From positions 248,001 to 312,000 of the forward strand of contig CAOLHI010001282.1 of NCBI GenBank assembly GCA_948474755.1: 64,000 bases of DNA, in the 5' to 3' direction. Below the pieces are notes generated by a model that saw nothing but the letters and a program-made list of their open reading frames with translations, ran no database searches and was not told the DNA's origin. The DNA is from Ctenosaura bakeri. Its lineage: Eukaryota > Chordata > Lepidosauria > Squamata > Iguanidae. Each line of letters begins with the position of its first letter. Within the stretch, counting starts at the first letter, position 1. The translations under genes were made by a program, and so were the position numbers. This document shows, piece by piece, positions 41,061 to 52,774 of the stretch.

Positions 41061-42170
41061 CAGTTGGGATGGGGAAGGAATCTAAAATCAGAGCAGATGA
41101 CGCTAAATCTATGGAACAGGGAACATTTCGCTTGGTAGGACTGGCAAGATTCTGAACATTATCTCCTTTGTACTCCATCAGAATGCAAGCCCTGTGTATT
41201 CTGTGATTCTGTGTGCTTCTCAGATGTATATCATTGCTGAGTTCATCTGAGCTATGCTAAGGATGGGTAAGAATTTGATTTGGTTCGCGTTTCTACAGAT
41301 GTCAACCAAATTCCCACATCCTGAACTAATGTGTGGATTAAAATGTAGTTGTCCTTTAGAGTGCGCACTTCTTTTAGTTTTGTCATGCTGTTTTTGCCTC
41401 CAAAATTGTATTCAAACACCTTTACTTGAAGGAAAGTTGTGCCCAAAATGAGGCCACAATCCTGTTTACATTTAATGAGTGTGTAAATTCTCCTATGGAG
41501 TCAGTTAGATATTTAGTTTGAGGCAGAATGGGTATATTGAGTTCAGGATTGTGGAATCAGAGTTGTGTGCATGGTGCTATTGGACATAGTTATCCATTGT
41601 GCGCTAAACATTACATGTGGCTTTACGCTCAGACATTGATGCATATGTACTCAGACATGCATTGCACACTTACTCAGCTAGGAACTGAATACATCCATTG
41701 TACACAATGGATGGGGGAAGAATTTTACCAGAAATTTTCCAGAATATTATTCTGTGGAGTGTGTGTTTATCCATAGTTGTCTGGTTGTTGTACTGCATGC
41801 AGCCATGTTAGATGGGCTAAATAAAGGATATGAAGTTCTAGTTAGTCTTCTAAGCAGAGAAGCACAGACAACCTGCAAATTCTCCATTTCTACCTTTTCC
41901 GGTGGAATTGCATATGCAAGGGAATTTTACACATATGCATGACACCAGCAGGAGCCTGGCAATAGTAAGTCAGCCCTGTTCGATTTGGCTAGATGTCTTT
42001 GGCTTGTGAATATGAATTCTAGGAAAGCCAAAGCCCTTCTGTTTGTGGGCCAGTTTGCCTCATGTTTGGGCCAATGGTCAAGTCATTTTCCTACTGGGTC
42101 TCAACTATGGCCAGTTGGTTTTCAGTGGAACCAGAAAATGCTGTCCTTTTTAGGATCAGAGAGGTGTTGT
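41061..42170. other. Unassigned; possible V-repeat words
   Basis: Around 41600-41715 words like 'tcagacatgcattgcacac' and 'catccattgtacacaatgg' suggest a worn V-repeat. The 157-codon frame 41985-42458 is low-complexity downstream and shows no domain. Confidence 0.35.
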
Positions 42171-42210
42171 GTTTTTTGTTTGTTTGTTTGTTTTTGTTTG
42201 TTCTGTTTTG
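42171..42210 (+). repeat. (TTTG)n microsatellite
   Basis: Imperfect array of TTTG units inside a T/G-rich patch; it produces a spurious Phe/Cys-rich frame. Confidence 0.8.
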
Positions 42211-42840
42211 CATTGTACATTAAAAGATGTTTTGAGTGTTTGCCGGTAGGTGAAACAAATTTCATTCCAAATATGGGGACATCTGCCTCCAGCTGTCATA
42301 TACCTGTGAGCATTAGACACATAAACAGTGCCTGGTGGCTAGCCACAAGCCCAAACTCCATGAATTGTCACCTATGTTGCCTACAGCAGTGTTTTCTTTT
42401 TACATGTGCTTTCTGGGCATTCTCTGTTGAAGTATTCTCAGAGATTCACATCACTTGATAGGCTTTCCCTATCCTGCTGCAGAAATGTCAGATATAATGA
42501 GAAAAAAAAGGATAATAAGAAAGAAAGTTGGCTGAAGCCACTGATATGGACCTCATTTTCCTAGTCTCTTCAGGACGTTCCAGCTCATTAAGTAAGCTTC
42601 AATGCAAAGGGCACAACCTCTGTTTCTGCTATTCTGGCATTGTCCCTGGGGTACTTTCCATCAAAGGAATACCTCTGAGAGCACAATGCACTGTCAGGCC
42701 CCAGTGAGAAAATCAAGCTCCTTCCAGTTTGGCAGTTCAGTTGTCTTCCTGTTCCCACTCCCTTTCAAAGATTTGGAACTGCAATCCCAGATCTTTATGG
42801 TAAGGCTAAACCAAGGAGCGAGCAATATGTATTTGGAAAG

Positions 42841-42885
42841 ATGATGATAATAATGATGATGATGGTGATGGTGATGATGATGTTG
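42841..42885 (+). repeat. (GAT)n trinucleotide microsatellite, imperfect
   Basis: Mixed GAT/AAT/GGT units over 45 bp. Confidence 0.9.
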
Positions 42886-42939
42886 AGCAAAAACTAGTAA
42901 ACACAGTCAGCATTTAATGAACACAAACACTAAGCATCA

Positions 42940-43110
42940 GTAAAAAGCAATGGATGCTGTTATGCTCTTGCATATTGCTGTTTTCAAATGAACTGATTGA
43001 TTGGCTGTACATGACTTTTGCCTGACATGCTTTTGTTTTTGATTGTATGCCACTTTGGTAACAGTGTGGTAAGAAATGGGGTGTAAATGAAACAGACCTC
43101 TTCTTACATA
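42940..43110 (+). mobile_element. Possible L2-like LINE 3' UTR
   Basis: T-rich sequence ending in 'gtatgccactttggtaac', GTGTGGTAAGAAATGGGG and TGTAAATGAA has the layout of an L2-like 3' end. No coding part is visible. Confidence 0.33.
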
Positions 43111-43269
43111 TATCTTACATTCTCCTTTTTGAGTTCCCAAAGCTGCCTATAATATTTATTAAATATAATTCCATCACAGAATCCCACTATTTACCAGCTG
43201 AAATGAAATAGGTCCATAAGGACAGCAGTGGGATGTGCAGGGAAAGGAAGGAATATTTGAAAAACAGAC

Positions 43270-43330
43270 CTACCTTGAGTTCCATTCTTGGGACTCAAGA
43301 AAGTGGGATGTAAATCAAATCAAATAAAGA
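43270..43330 (+). mobile_element. L2-like LINE 3' terminus
   Basis: 'cttgggactcaagaaagtgg' followed by GATGTAAATCAAATCAAATA is the end of a LINE 3' UTR. Only about 60 bp are recognisable. Confidence 0.4.
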
Positions 43331-43663
43331 AATTTAGAAATATTAGATAGTGGGGGAGAGATGTGATCCCCACGATAGGGAAGGATCCATCTACCTGGTC
43401 AAGTTTATTGGTATGTGATAACTCTTTTTTGTGTGTCTGCTTCTCTCACTCTCAGTGTCCCAATGTAAAAGAAAAAGGTACAAATAAATTAGCCTTGATA
43501 GCCCCTTAGCTAGTCAGGATTTAGGCACAATGGCCTAAATCCTCTAGTCCTGACTAGAGCAGAACAAGTGAATCAACTGGATTTACCTGTGTGTTGGCTC
43601 ATCATTCAGCACTTGCTTCAATGGGCTTACTCTCATTGGGACTAACCAACAGGATTCCCATGC

Positions 43664-43925
43664 CTTCCAACTGTTCTATGTGTCAGGGACAGTCTCAATT
43701 AATCCTCTGTCATCCCACTTTTTCAGCAGTTTTTAAAAAGGTCCCAGTTTCTGTCTCCTTCTCCCACTCTCCCCCTTTTCTCCTTACTTTAATTGGTCCA
43801 GACTTTCAAAGTGCAGTAGTAGTTTGTACTCAATTAACTTAGCAGGAGGGAGAGGAGATGTGGTGTGGAATCTTGCCCTTCCCAGGAAGTTCAAGCAAAC
43901 AACAACAGAAGTAGTCTTCTGACCA
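43664..43925 (+). mobile_element. 'TC-unit' DNA repeat, 3'-truncated
   Basis: Order kept: CCTTCCAACTGTTC, GTCAGGGACAGTCTC, TTAATCCTCTGTCATCCC, TTTCTGTCTCCTTCTCCC, 'tagtttgtactcaattaac', the purine block. It ends before the GTGTCC junction. Confidence 0.65.
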
Positions 43926-44284
43926 GTTGTGATTTTTTTTCTGATTTTTTTTTTTTTGCATTTTTGGTAATCCATGCAGCTCCTCAAGGGTCCCAGATGC
44001 AGGAAATTAGCCCTTAGACCTGCTGTAGTTGCCCATTAGAGCATGACACGCACCACTTCAAGCTGGAGCATTTTCTGGAGGTCTTTTTCCTATCTGAACT
44101 GGATTTCAGTGTTTAAGCTTGAGATGGCAGAACAGTGCCTTACTCTCACAGTAAGCTGATGAAAAGGTTAGGACAGTGATATAGTTACTTGCCCTAGGCC
44201 ATTTAGGAAGGTCAAACTGGGGTATATTAATGTTCTTCTAGTGGCTTGCCCTGGCAATGGGGGCTGGAGGCTTTATGTCTTGGA

Positions 44285-44400
44285 AGCACTGGCTCTTCTC
44301 CAGGGTTTAACCCAAACTTTAAAGCTATCCAAGATGCTGTACCCTCCCACCAAAAAAATGGTCCAACAACTTTGATATCTTCTTTGAAGTTCAGAATGAA
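44285..44400. mobile_element. 'W' fold-back element
   Basis: Left arm 'cccaaactttaaagctatcc' and right arm 'ttctttgaagttcagaatg' are inverted around a short middle. About 115 bp. Confidence 0.45.
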
Positions 44401-44669
44401 AACTAGGATATAGGAGCTACTAGCTGCCTCATGGCAGGGGAAGCACATGAATTTGAGGGGCAGGGCAAGGAGGGGAAAGTGGCTAGCCCTCTAGTTCTCA
44501 GATGCAGCCCCTTACATTGTCTCTCCCTTGCTGTTTTGGAGAATGCTTCCATAGAAAGGTTGATTGCAGCATGGCGGGGGGAAGAATCTGTGTGCACATA
44601 AGTACATGTGTTTGAAGGTATGTATGAATATGCATCAACAGGTAGTGGTTTCCATGTTAGGGAGGCAGT

Positions 44670-44815
44670 GAGTCAGCTTGCATTTTAATACAAACTTTAA
44701 AGGAACTGACCAAGGTGCTGAACCTATTTTGGAACTAGATATCTGTACTTTGATGCTGTTTCTAAAAGTCTGAACTAAAACCAAGAATGGATTCATTGCC
44801 CCAACTGACCTGGAA
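44670..44815. mobile_element. 'W' fold-back element
   Basis: TACAAACTTTAAAGGAACTG, 'accaaggtgctgaacctatt' on the left and 'aaaagtctgaactaaaacc' on the right, then 'ttcattgccccaactgacc' as in the 48.0 kb copy ('gtcattgccccactaag'). Confidence 0.5.
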
Positions 44816-45889
44816 ACCACCTGCCACTATGTGTGTGTATGAATTGATATGTATTTTGTAAATACAGACCTGTGTTATGCAGGGACAAATTGATATCTTT
44901 GTACTTTTGAGAATGAATTCATAGCTGTCGTGTGAATGGTGTGTCTCTGAGTAAGCCTACTGATGTCAGAAGATGTGGGACCACCCTGCCATTCACAGTG
45001 TTGCCAACACCCACTTGAGACTTTTGACCCACCCACTGCTGTCCCTGGCAAGTTTCCACTGAGGAAGAGCAGGAGCACTCGGCCAAAAACAATTCTCCAC
45101 CCCAGCTGAAATGTTTGATTCACTTTATCATTTCTGAGCTTGCATTCAACATCACCATGATTTCCTATTAGCCAATACAGGGAAATAGGGTGAAATTTAC
45201 TGTTTCAGGGTTGAGGACAGTGAGGTTACAGCCTTCTGCAGCAGTCACACATTGGAGAGCACCAACATGTTCACTACTGAATCTGAGTTTCCTTTATTCA
45301 GTGCTGTAACCACTGCACAACATTGTCTTCCTAGGAGGCTAATGAGTGGATGCTTGTGGCACCTGGGAATAAGGAGCTAGATTCAATGGCTCAGTGGTCC
45401 CTTTCAAAGTCTGTTGTTCTAAGGCTGTGTGACATTGAAATTCTCAGGGATCTGAGCCTTATGGTTTTAAGCTGAAGTGAACACAGTGTCATTAATTCAC
45501 TCACTCCTGCTGTAACTTTTGCTTTAAATTTCCTAAAGAATGTTAGAGAACCGGGGGGGGCGGCTTGCACAGATATATACAACCCACAACATCATCCTGG
45601 TGTCACTTCAGTTTTTCATCAAGATATGCTTGGGGCAATATTGTATTTCACCAGATCAGCTGGAACAGGGTGGGGGATGGAGACACAGTACCAATTTCAT
45701 TTCTTTGTCATAGAAAATGAACATATTTCTTTCTTCTCGACTCTCCCCCTCACCCCACCCCCATGCCTTCCCTTCCTTCTCTACTCACCCATGTTGCTTT
45801 TTATCTTCAGAATATCAGAGGAAAACACGTTTATGTTATTAAATTAGAGTTAATGGGCAGCCCCCCTTTTTTGTTTTTTTAAAAAAGAC
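44816..45889. other. Unassigned non-coding sequence
   Basis: No gene or named repeat recognised. A 8-9 G run with GGCGG lies at 45552-45563. Confidence 0.4.
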
Positions 45890-46210
45890 TTTTAAAAATT
45901 GTGCATCCTTTCCCATAACATTAATTTTATGTCTGCACAAGTAATTAAGTTAGGGAACATATAACAAACTCAGGCGAGACCAGCTTTGTGGTACCACACG
46001 AGCCTGGCTGCAGCTGTACAACATTGTCATGGAAGTCACGGAAATGGAGGTCTTAAACCATCTTCTATGATTGCTGTAGTTTCAGCAATCCTTGTGTCAT
46101 TTTCTCCCTGCTTGGCAGCTGAGGAGGTTATAGGCAGGTGCGATAGCTGGAAGGACTGGGAAGGCACAAAGGATGTGGAACATCTTTAAGCCGACAGGCT
46201 GCTTGAAGGT
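45890..46210. promoter_or_regulatory. Candidate conserved non-coding element
   Basis: Unique block with CATAACATTAATTTTATGTC, AAGTAATTAAGTTAGGG, 'tggtaccacacgagcctgg' and 'gtcatggaagtcacgg'. It has no repeats. The short plus frame 45986-46189 has no domain. Regulatory function is inferred. Confidence 0.32.
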
Positions 46211-46339
46211 TGTGCTCTCTCCCACCACTTAAAGGCTTGGCAACTTTTCTTCTTACATTTTGCAGGAAGCATACAGCAAAACACATCTTTGCTGTTGCTT
46301 ATATGAAGCAGAGTGTAGAAGCCTAACTTTTACAAATAA

Positions 46340-46640
46340 TGAATGCTTTTAAGGTTATAATTCAGATTGCTACATATTGTTCGTGCTATATAAACATTGG
46401 GACACATGCCATGTTACACAATTTAATGCAAAAGTTATGCACAATGCAATGTACCTCTGCATGTGCAAAAATACCCATTGTGCAGCTGCAGTTCCTCCAT
46501 CTCGAAATGAATGTGGATGTTCTGCACTGAATAAATATGTCCCAATGCTTCTATTGGGAAACGTACACATGTGTGAGTTACCAACAGAATGTCACCCAAC
46601 AACATCCTGAAGCCATCCATATGTAAACAGTGAAAGGACT
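46340..46640 (+). repeat. 'V-repeat' copy, good
   Basis: Family order: TTATGCACAATGCAATG, 'cattgtgcagctgcagttc', CTCGAAATGAATGTGGATG, 'tgtgtgagttaccaacag'. The 3' block matches the 13.3 kb copy ('tgtgtgtaaatcaccaacag'). Confidence 0.52.
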
Positions 46641-46661
46641 CAGAATACACAGTTGTTCAGT

Positions 46662-46855
46662 GATTTAGACTATCATCATACCACTCTGATCACATCCAGT
46701 CTCACCAGAAACTAAGCAAGTTGATTCCTGGTTAGTAGTTGGGTGGAAGAAAGTCCTGCTGAAACCCCGGAGAGCTGTTGCTAGTCAGAGCTGACAATAC
46801 TAGATTACACATACCAATAGTCTGATTTAGTATTAGGTAGCTTCCTATGATCGTA
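46662..46855 (+). mobile_element. 5S rRNA-derived SINE, second type
   Basis: 'catcataccactctgatcac' and AACTAAGCAAGTTGATTCC, CTGGTTAGTAGTTGGGTGG follow the 5S rRNA order, including the A-box/C-box internal promoter region. The 3' part ('gctgacaatactagattac', 'ttagtattaggtagcttcc') is a tail unlike that of the 1.5 kb copy. So two tail types are coupled to 5S heads in this window. Confidence 0.72.
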
Positions 46856-46859
46856 GTAG

Positions 46860-47379
46860 AATGGTGAATGTTCTGAGACTTAGAGAATCATCTTGCCACT
46901 GCTTGGTTATAGATGGATTTGGCATGTCATTATACTCATTCTTCTTAAAAGTAGTTTCCCAAGCCCTGACATAAAGCCATTAGTGCATGCAGTGCTTGAC
47001 AGAATAATGCCAGCCCAAAATGGGTTCCTGCTGCAAAGACCATACAACTGAAAGGCACCAAAGGAAGAAAAGAGAAAAATCCACAGTCAAGCAAGATGTC
47101 TATTCAGACCAACCCAATATGCAGGAAATTTCCAGCAAGCTTTCAATATCTCCAAATCTCCTTATCATGCTAGGTGTTGCAAAAAAAAAAAAAAAGGCAG
47201 CAGGAGAGTGACAAAAGAGGCTAATAGACTGCTGACATCCTTCAGTCAGCATGGTCAGAGTCTTAAGACAGAGTGGCAAAGGAGGAATAGACTGAAATGG
47301 GTTAGCCACTAATGAGTGCCATTCAGTATCCATTGGGGGTGAGAGTTAAGAGACTTAGAGTGCAATATCAACATATAGA
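46860..47379. other. Unassigned non-coding sequence
   Basis: No gene; an A-run of 15 lies at 47181-47195, possibly a retroposon tail, but no body is recognised. Confidence 0.4.
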
Positions 47380-47830
47380 TGAGCCCATTGAATTCAGTGT
47401 GACATATTAGTTGAGGATAATAGTAGGTGTTTTAGAGATTCAGGGCTGCCATGCCCACACTCCACATGCTTGCACACATGCACACACATACATGCACACA
47501 CACACATTGTCTGAGATTCCACATTGCTTCGACATAGTATAAATATCTGCCAGGGTTGTGTTATACAATTCTGCACTGAATACCAGGGTATGTGGATAAT
47601 GGCCAAAGCACATGGCTGACAACCCATTGTCTAAGTTCAACATGCAATGCATAAAGGCAATGCATAAAAGTAATGCATATTTATATGCTGTTCCATGTAC
47701 TTTAACGTGCTACTGCATGTCCAGTGATCCCAAATGCACAACTCCACTTATGCCACCATCAGCTGGATATAACCATAGTGCATCACTCCTCATGCACACC
47801 TCAACTTAGCCTGCGCTTGTCACTAACTGA
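47380..47830. repeat. 'V-repeat'-like region with CA-rich patch
   Basis: 'catgcaatgcataaaggcaatgc' type words at 47640-47680 (three GCAATGCATA-like units) and 'tccaaatgcacaactcc'-like sequence put it near the family. An imperfect CA-rich tract (CACATGCACACAC) is at 47460-47506. Overlapping short frames are not genes. Confidence 0.33.
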
Positions 47831-48009
47831 GTACCAGACAACTTAGCTCACTATCAGTCCAGACACACCATGACTGACACTTGTCAAGTAGACTGGCAGC
47901 TGGAGTTTCCAACATGACAGCAGCTGGCTAGAAACTGAACCTGGATCATGCAGAGAGAGGTCTTATATACAGTGTGTATGCAGTGGCTCCCATGTCATCG
48001 GGGGAGTGA

Positions 48010-48175
48010 CTGTCCTTCGAGTTTGAGTCTGAATTTTAAAGGGATTATCTCAGGTGCTGAAATCTACCTCCAAAATAAATTCACCACCTTGGATTACTCC
48101 TTCAATGTTCAGACTAAAGTCAAAAGCAGAGTCATTGCCCCACTAAGATTGGAGCCCCCACTCACCAGCTCCTGC
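48010..48175. mobile_element. 'W' fold-back element
   Basis: Left arm GAGTCTGAATTTTAAAGGG, 'ttatctcaggtgctgaaat', right arm 'aattcaccaccttggattac', 'tccttcaatgttcagactaa'. Arms pair imperfectly. Confidence 0.5.
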
Positions 48176-48439
48176 AGATCTCACATCAAGTCTCATGAGA
48201 GTTGCTGTTATCTGGGGAAATGGGATGAGACATGGGGACTTAACCTTCTCTTTGCCAGTGTCCATTGCCTAATCTAATAGTTTTCCAGGCAGTGTGCAAT
48301 TGCTGGCTTTCTCTGCTGATGGGAGTTATGGGACTGCCGCTGAAGGTGTGGTAGTGATTGAGCTCTCAATTATTTTGTCAGGAGATGGTGTGGAAGGTTC
48401 AGACACCTACTGATGGAGCCACAGTGCTGGCTAGCACCC

Positions 48440-48850
48440 AGGCTTTTTGAAGGACCATCTCTTCCCATATGAGCCTGCCCAAACTTTAATATCTGCAGAG
48501 GAATCATTTCTCTCTACCCCACCACCTTCACAGGCATGCTTGGTAAAAATGCAGGAGAAGACCTCCACTGAGGCTGCTCCTAACTTTAGAACTCCCTACC
48601 CAGGGAAGTTAGGATTGCTCCTTCCTTGCTGTCTTTTCAGCAGCGGGTTGAGACCTTTCTTTTCCCACAAGCCTTCGGGAATAGATTTTTAACAAGAGAA
48701 GGTCTTTCTATGGTGCTGTACCATTTTTAGTCCCTGTTTTAAAAGAAGATTTTAAATGTTTTTAATTCTGATGTTGTTTAATAGTGGTTTAATCTCAGTT
48801 TTGCATGCCTTTAACTCTAGGAACTTGGAACAAAAACATTCCAAGCTTCA
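48440..48850 (+). mobile_element. L2-like LINE C-terminus and 3' UTR
   Basis: Plus-strand reading gives the L2-type end of the open frame, with a 'serine-serine-Leu-Arg-Pro-Phe-Phe' stretch near 48655 standing where family members have a conserved Leu-Lys-Thr-Phe-Leu-Phe. A T-rich 3' UTR follows with 'gttttaattctgatgttg'. The frame is interrupted. Confidence 0.5.
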
Positions 48851-48929
48851 AGGCATAAAGAGTGGTTAGCCAGCAGAAGGAGATCACAGCAACCTTATTG
48901 GTTCTGCTGCTGCTTAATGATGCAACTTA

Positions 48930-48990
48930 ATTTGGGATCCCAAAAGTATATTGTATCTATTGGGATCCCAAAAGTATATTGTATACTCCA
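48930..48990 (+). repeat. Two-copy tandem duplication, ~29 bp
   Basis: TTGGGATCCCAAAAGTATAT followed by TGTAT occurs twice, 29 bp apart. The GGGATCCC centre is itself palindromic. Confidence 0.85.
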
Positions 48991-49212
48991 TCTAAAGCTA
49001 AATGGCCATATATTGTGCTGAGTGCGGACATGGGCAAATCTGTACATTTTGCTTTCCCCCATATTCAGTTTTATGAAAATCTCAAGTTCTGTTGATCCCA
49101 TTCATGAAGAGATTCATGAATCTGGGTAAGTTATTCTAATAGCTGACTCAAAGGAAGTTATCACTGATCCTACAGGCTAAATAGGATAAGTGAATTTTAT
49201 GGAGTAGACACA

Positions 49213-49456
49213 CGGAGCCAGTGTGGTATAGTCGTTTGAGTGTAAGACTCTGGGAAGCCAGGGTTCAAATTCTTGCTCAGATATGGAAACCCACTCGGTG
49301 AACCTGTGCAAGTTACACTCAGAAGAATGTGAAGGCAACCCCACTCTGAACAAACCTTGCCAAGAAAACTCCACGATAGGTTTGCCTTAAGATTACCATA
49401 ACTCAGAAATGATTTGGAGGCATACAACAACAGTAGCAGCAGCAGCAACAACAACT
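49213..49456 (+). mobile_element. tRNA-derived SINE, full-length
   Basis: Head GGAGCCAGTGTGGTATAGTC, B-box GGGTTCAAATTC, body with a small deletion after 'gcaagttacactc', tail 'gattaccataactcagaaat', and an AAC/AGC-rich terminus. Confidence 0.87.
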
Positions 49457-50970
49457 GAGTAGACAAAAATGTACCGGATAGAAAAATGGACTGACCTGGC
49501 ATAGGGCACTTCCTACATATCTAGAAGAGTCAACCTCAGATGATTTTCTTCCAGATGTGAGGGACAAGACAGTCCTTGTCCATTCCACATGTAAAAGCTG
49601 ATGCAACATATAACTCAGTCTTACTTTAACAGTGGCTGCAAACCAGTGCCCTGAGGACAGAAAGGTACCTTAAGGGATGCAAGACAGGAAAGTAGATCAG
49701 ACAGCTCTGTCCTCCCAGAAGGCAATATTCCACTTTACCATTTGTTGCTTCAAGCATCAACCTCATCCTGCCTCCTAGCACAGCCAGCTACAGAGTGTCT
49801 GTTACTATCAGCAGCACTGCTATGGAAGGATACCAGTAGTGTAGTTGAAATTCAGCTACTCATCATAACAGATGCATCCCCCCAAAAATATAAGAAGTTG
49901 CACTGGTCTGTGTCAGTGAAGCAGTGCTAGTAGTTTTGTAAAGCTAATGGGTCTTAACAGCCTGTCCAAGAACACACTATCCCAAATGTTGCAAAAGGGA
50001 TAGCTCACTGGGAAAAAATTCACCTCTCCCAGCTCCTGTGAGAAAATTTAGAAGGAACATGGAAGCCTACAGGGGAGGGTGTCAGGTAACACATGTTGTC
50101 ATTGTCCCTCCTTATCGAAAAGTCCCAACACTCTGATCTTGTGAGCCCTGGTTGTGCCACACCACTGAAGAAGCCTTTAGGTGGACCCCTCCATGTCACT
50201 GTGGACTTCTGATGCTACAGATCAATGAGGGAAGGAACCATACCACAACAGTTCCCAGATTGCTAAAAGCTTTTTTTTAAAAAAAGTCCTAGGAGTTTGC
50301 AGTTGCAGAAGGAAATCTTTGTATAATTTAAACTGGTCTCTCTGAGGGTTTTCTTCCTCTCTTTTTTCGGTTCCATTATACAGCCTTTATCTCTGATGGA
50401 CTTTTCTTGTTCGGCAGATGAAGTTTTTAGTGTGGTGGGATGTAGGTCACATTTGACAAAGAGTTGTGCTGTGACCTGAATGCAGAAGCAGGAACTTCTA
50501 AAAGCAAGCCTGCTAATGTGCAAACTTGCAAGCTTAGTCATCAGTGGCATTTGCCAAAAGCCAGCAAAAGTCAAGATCGCAAGAAAGAAAAATAAACAGC
50601 ACAACACAAAACAAGCCCTGCTTCAGAAAAACTGACATTGACCAGCAAATGAAAGTTAACTCCTTTATTTCTGCTTCTACTTTAGTGACTCTCAAGGCTA
50701 TGGTGACCTGAATTAACCCTTTGTCAACTGACCAGTGGGAAAGGAAAGATCTTGTTACAGTCTGGGTGCTGGTCTGTCTGTCTGTGAGTATTTAATTGCT
50801 CTCTTCTCCTGCCTTCTCCCCAATGCATGACCCAAGATTGGTTGCAATACAGATTAAATCAGAATGTGGCTAAATGTAATCATAATACAGTAGTAATAAA
50901 GGATTAAAAATCATATGAGCTATCATATTAAAACAACACTGAATTAAGCACAGTTTCAAAGCACTTATAG
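49457..50970. other. Unassigned non-coding sequence
   Basis: No gene or named repeat. The minus frame 50263-50607 (114 codons) has no domain. The AT-rich inverted pair TTTTTTTAAAAAAA is at 50272-50285. Confidence 0.4.
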
Positions 50971-51018
50971 CATCATAGAGCTGGAAGAGACCACAAGGGA
51001 CATCTAGTCCAAACCCAT
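50971..51018 (-). mobile_element. CR1 3'-terminal fragment, minus strand
   Basis: 'catcatagagctggaagag' and 'ccacaagggacatctagtcc' are the reverse complement of the CR1 3' terminus. Only about 48 bp remain. Confidence 0.65.
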
Positions 51019-51384
51019 AACATAAGCAAATGTAAAATGTAACAAATGAAAAGCAAACCACAGGGGACACACACACTCAAAATCTTTATGTATCAACCAG
51101 TTAATGGCCAAAGGCCCCTCTGGAGAGGCACCAGACTAGCCTATGTTCTCTCTATGTTCTCATCAAAAATAGCTCTGACATGAGAGGGTTGAGAGAACCA
51201 TTTAAATGATGTATTTTAAATTGCAAGACACCTCCGAAGAACAAACTGGAAAAGCAGACTGGATGTATAGATAGATGGCTACTTTTGGGATTGTGAGAGC
51301 ATTCCAAAAATTCTTCATTAATAATATGCTAATGTTTGAGCTTCCAAATGATATTCCAATGAGAAAACAAACCAATCTCTAATG

Positions 51385-51590
51385 ATTCTAAAACACACAA
51401 GGGATGCAATCCTACATTCTTTCAGCATAGCTACAGAAATGCTATACCTACACTGTGCAACCTCCATGTCTAGTAGCAACACTGAACAATGCATGGCAAT
51501 GACTGGGTGTCATTTTTCAATGTGCAATGAACAATGCGCAATGTTTCTGTGTGTACAGTTCTGATTCTGAGACTTCCAGCTGCCTTAAAT
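51385..51590. repeat. 'V-repeat' copy
   Basis: 'aacaatgcatggcaatgac' and 'atgtgcaatgaacaatgcgc' show dense family words. The conserved 3' block is weak. Confidence 0.4.
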
Positions 51591-52309
51591 AGATGATTGG
51601 GTCTCTTCCAGCAATCTAATCTTTCCAAACCCCCAACAGCCTGTTATCACTCAAATGAAAAGGTGTTCTAAGCCAGAACTGACTGCAATGTCATACTTGC
51701 CTCAGACTTTGATACAAATAACTGACACACATCTCTGTTGTAGGATAATTTTTCTTGATAAATCAGTGCAGCAGGTGGTTTTCATAAGGGAAGCATCACA
51801 GTCTGATGGGTTCCAGGATCTCCATCCAGCAAGTGGTAGAATCAGCCCCCACAACAGTAAATTCTACCCATGACTGTCTTTAGGCCAATATTCCCAATCT
51901 TCATGGCTGGATAATGTGTCCCCTGGGCTAGGGTGTTGCCTCCCCTCATACATGAGGCCACTGACCAACGGTTCTCCAAGGTCATATAGGGCAGAACCAA
52001 ACAAAGAAATCAGAACTGCACCAAGCGTAACCCTCACCCGTCCTACCAGATAGGAAGGCAGTGCAAGCATGTTGCTGAAAAGAAATGTCACTCCCTCAGG
52101 CTGTACCCAGCTGTTGATCTTTTCCCAACACTGAACTACCAGGCTAAAGTGAAACTATCTGACTGGGGCTATTAAACACAAAATAGACCTTTCATCTCAC
52201 TGGGCAGCTGTTAAGTGTTTGGCCATGAGGCTAAGAAAGACTCAAGAACCCATATGCCTGGTGGCAGGGGCCACAGCCACTACAGGGGTCAATTATCCCC
52301 CTTCTCTAC
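51591..52309. other. Unassigned non-coding sequence
   Basis: No gene or named repeat seen; frames are 75 codons or fewer. Confidence 0.35.
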
Positions 52310-52545
52310 TGCTTCCCACCCTCTTTAAATTTTGTTCAGTTTGTACACATACGTTTTGATTTGTGACACACATATATTTTGATTTCTTTTGATTTGTTAG
52401 ATAGTTTAGTATGTTTTTTGAGTCCTAATTATTTTTTACTTCTTCATAATTTTTAAGTTATTTAAATAACTTTTCTAATTGCATATTGCCTTAAGATCCT
52501 TGTCTCTAAGGCAAGATGCAAATATTTTAACAGTCATTAATAATA
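52310..52545 (+). mobile_element. L2-like LINE 3' UTR and end
   Basis: Long AT/T-rich tract, then GCATATTGCCTTAAGATCC, 'ctctaaggcaagatgc' and AAATATTTTAACAGTC: the usual LINE 3' end with 'gcaagatgcaaatatttt'. No coding part. Confidence 0.5.
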
Positions 52546-52554
52546 ATAGGAAAT

Positions 52555-52769
52555 GAGAGCCAGTGTGGTATAGTAGTTTGAGTATTGGACCAAGCCAGTG
52601 GGAAACCAGGGTTTGAATCCCTGCTCGGCCATGGAAACCCACTGGGAGACCTTGGACAAGTCATAATCTCTCAGCCTCAGAGGAAGGCAAAAGCAAATCC
52701 TCTGTGAATGAATCTTGCTGCTTAGGGTTGCCATAAGTCAGAAATTACTGGAAGGCACACAACAACAAG
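52555..52769 (+). mobile_element. tRNA-derived SINE
   Basis: GAGAGCCAGTGTGGTATAGT head, B box GGGTTTGAATCC, body to 'ctctcagcctcagagg', with about 30 bp lost before 'agggttgccataagtcag'. Tail CACACAACAACAAG. Confidence 0.87.
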
Positions 52770-52774
52770 TAATC

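Noticed and set aside
41985..42458. 157-codon plus-strand open frame
   Set aside because: Its middle is encoded by a (TTTG)n array and it shows no domain.
49213..49290. tRNA-gene-like sequences (here and at every plus-strand SINE head)
   Set aside because: A and B boxes are present, but the cloverleaf is incomplete and a SINE body follows. They are SINE heads, not tRNA genes.
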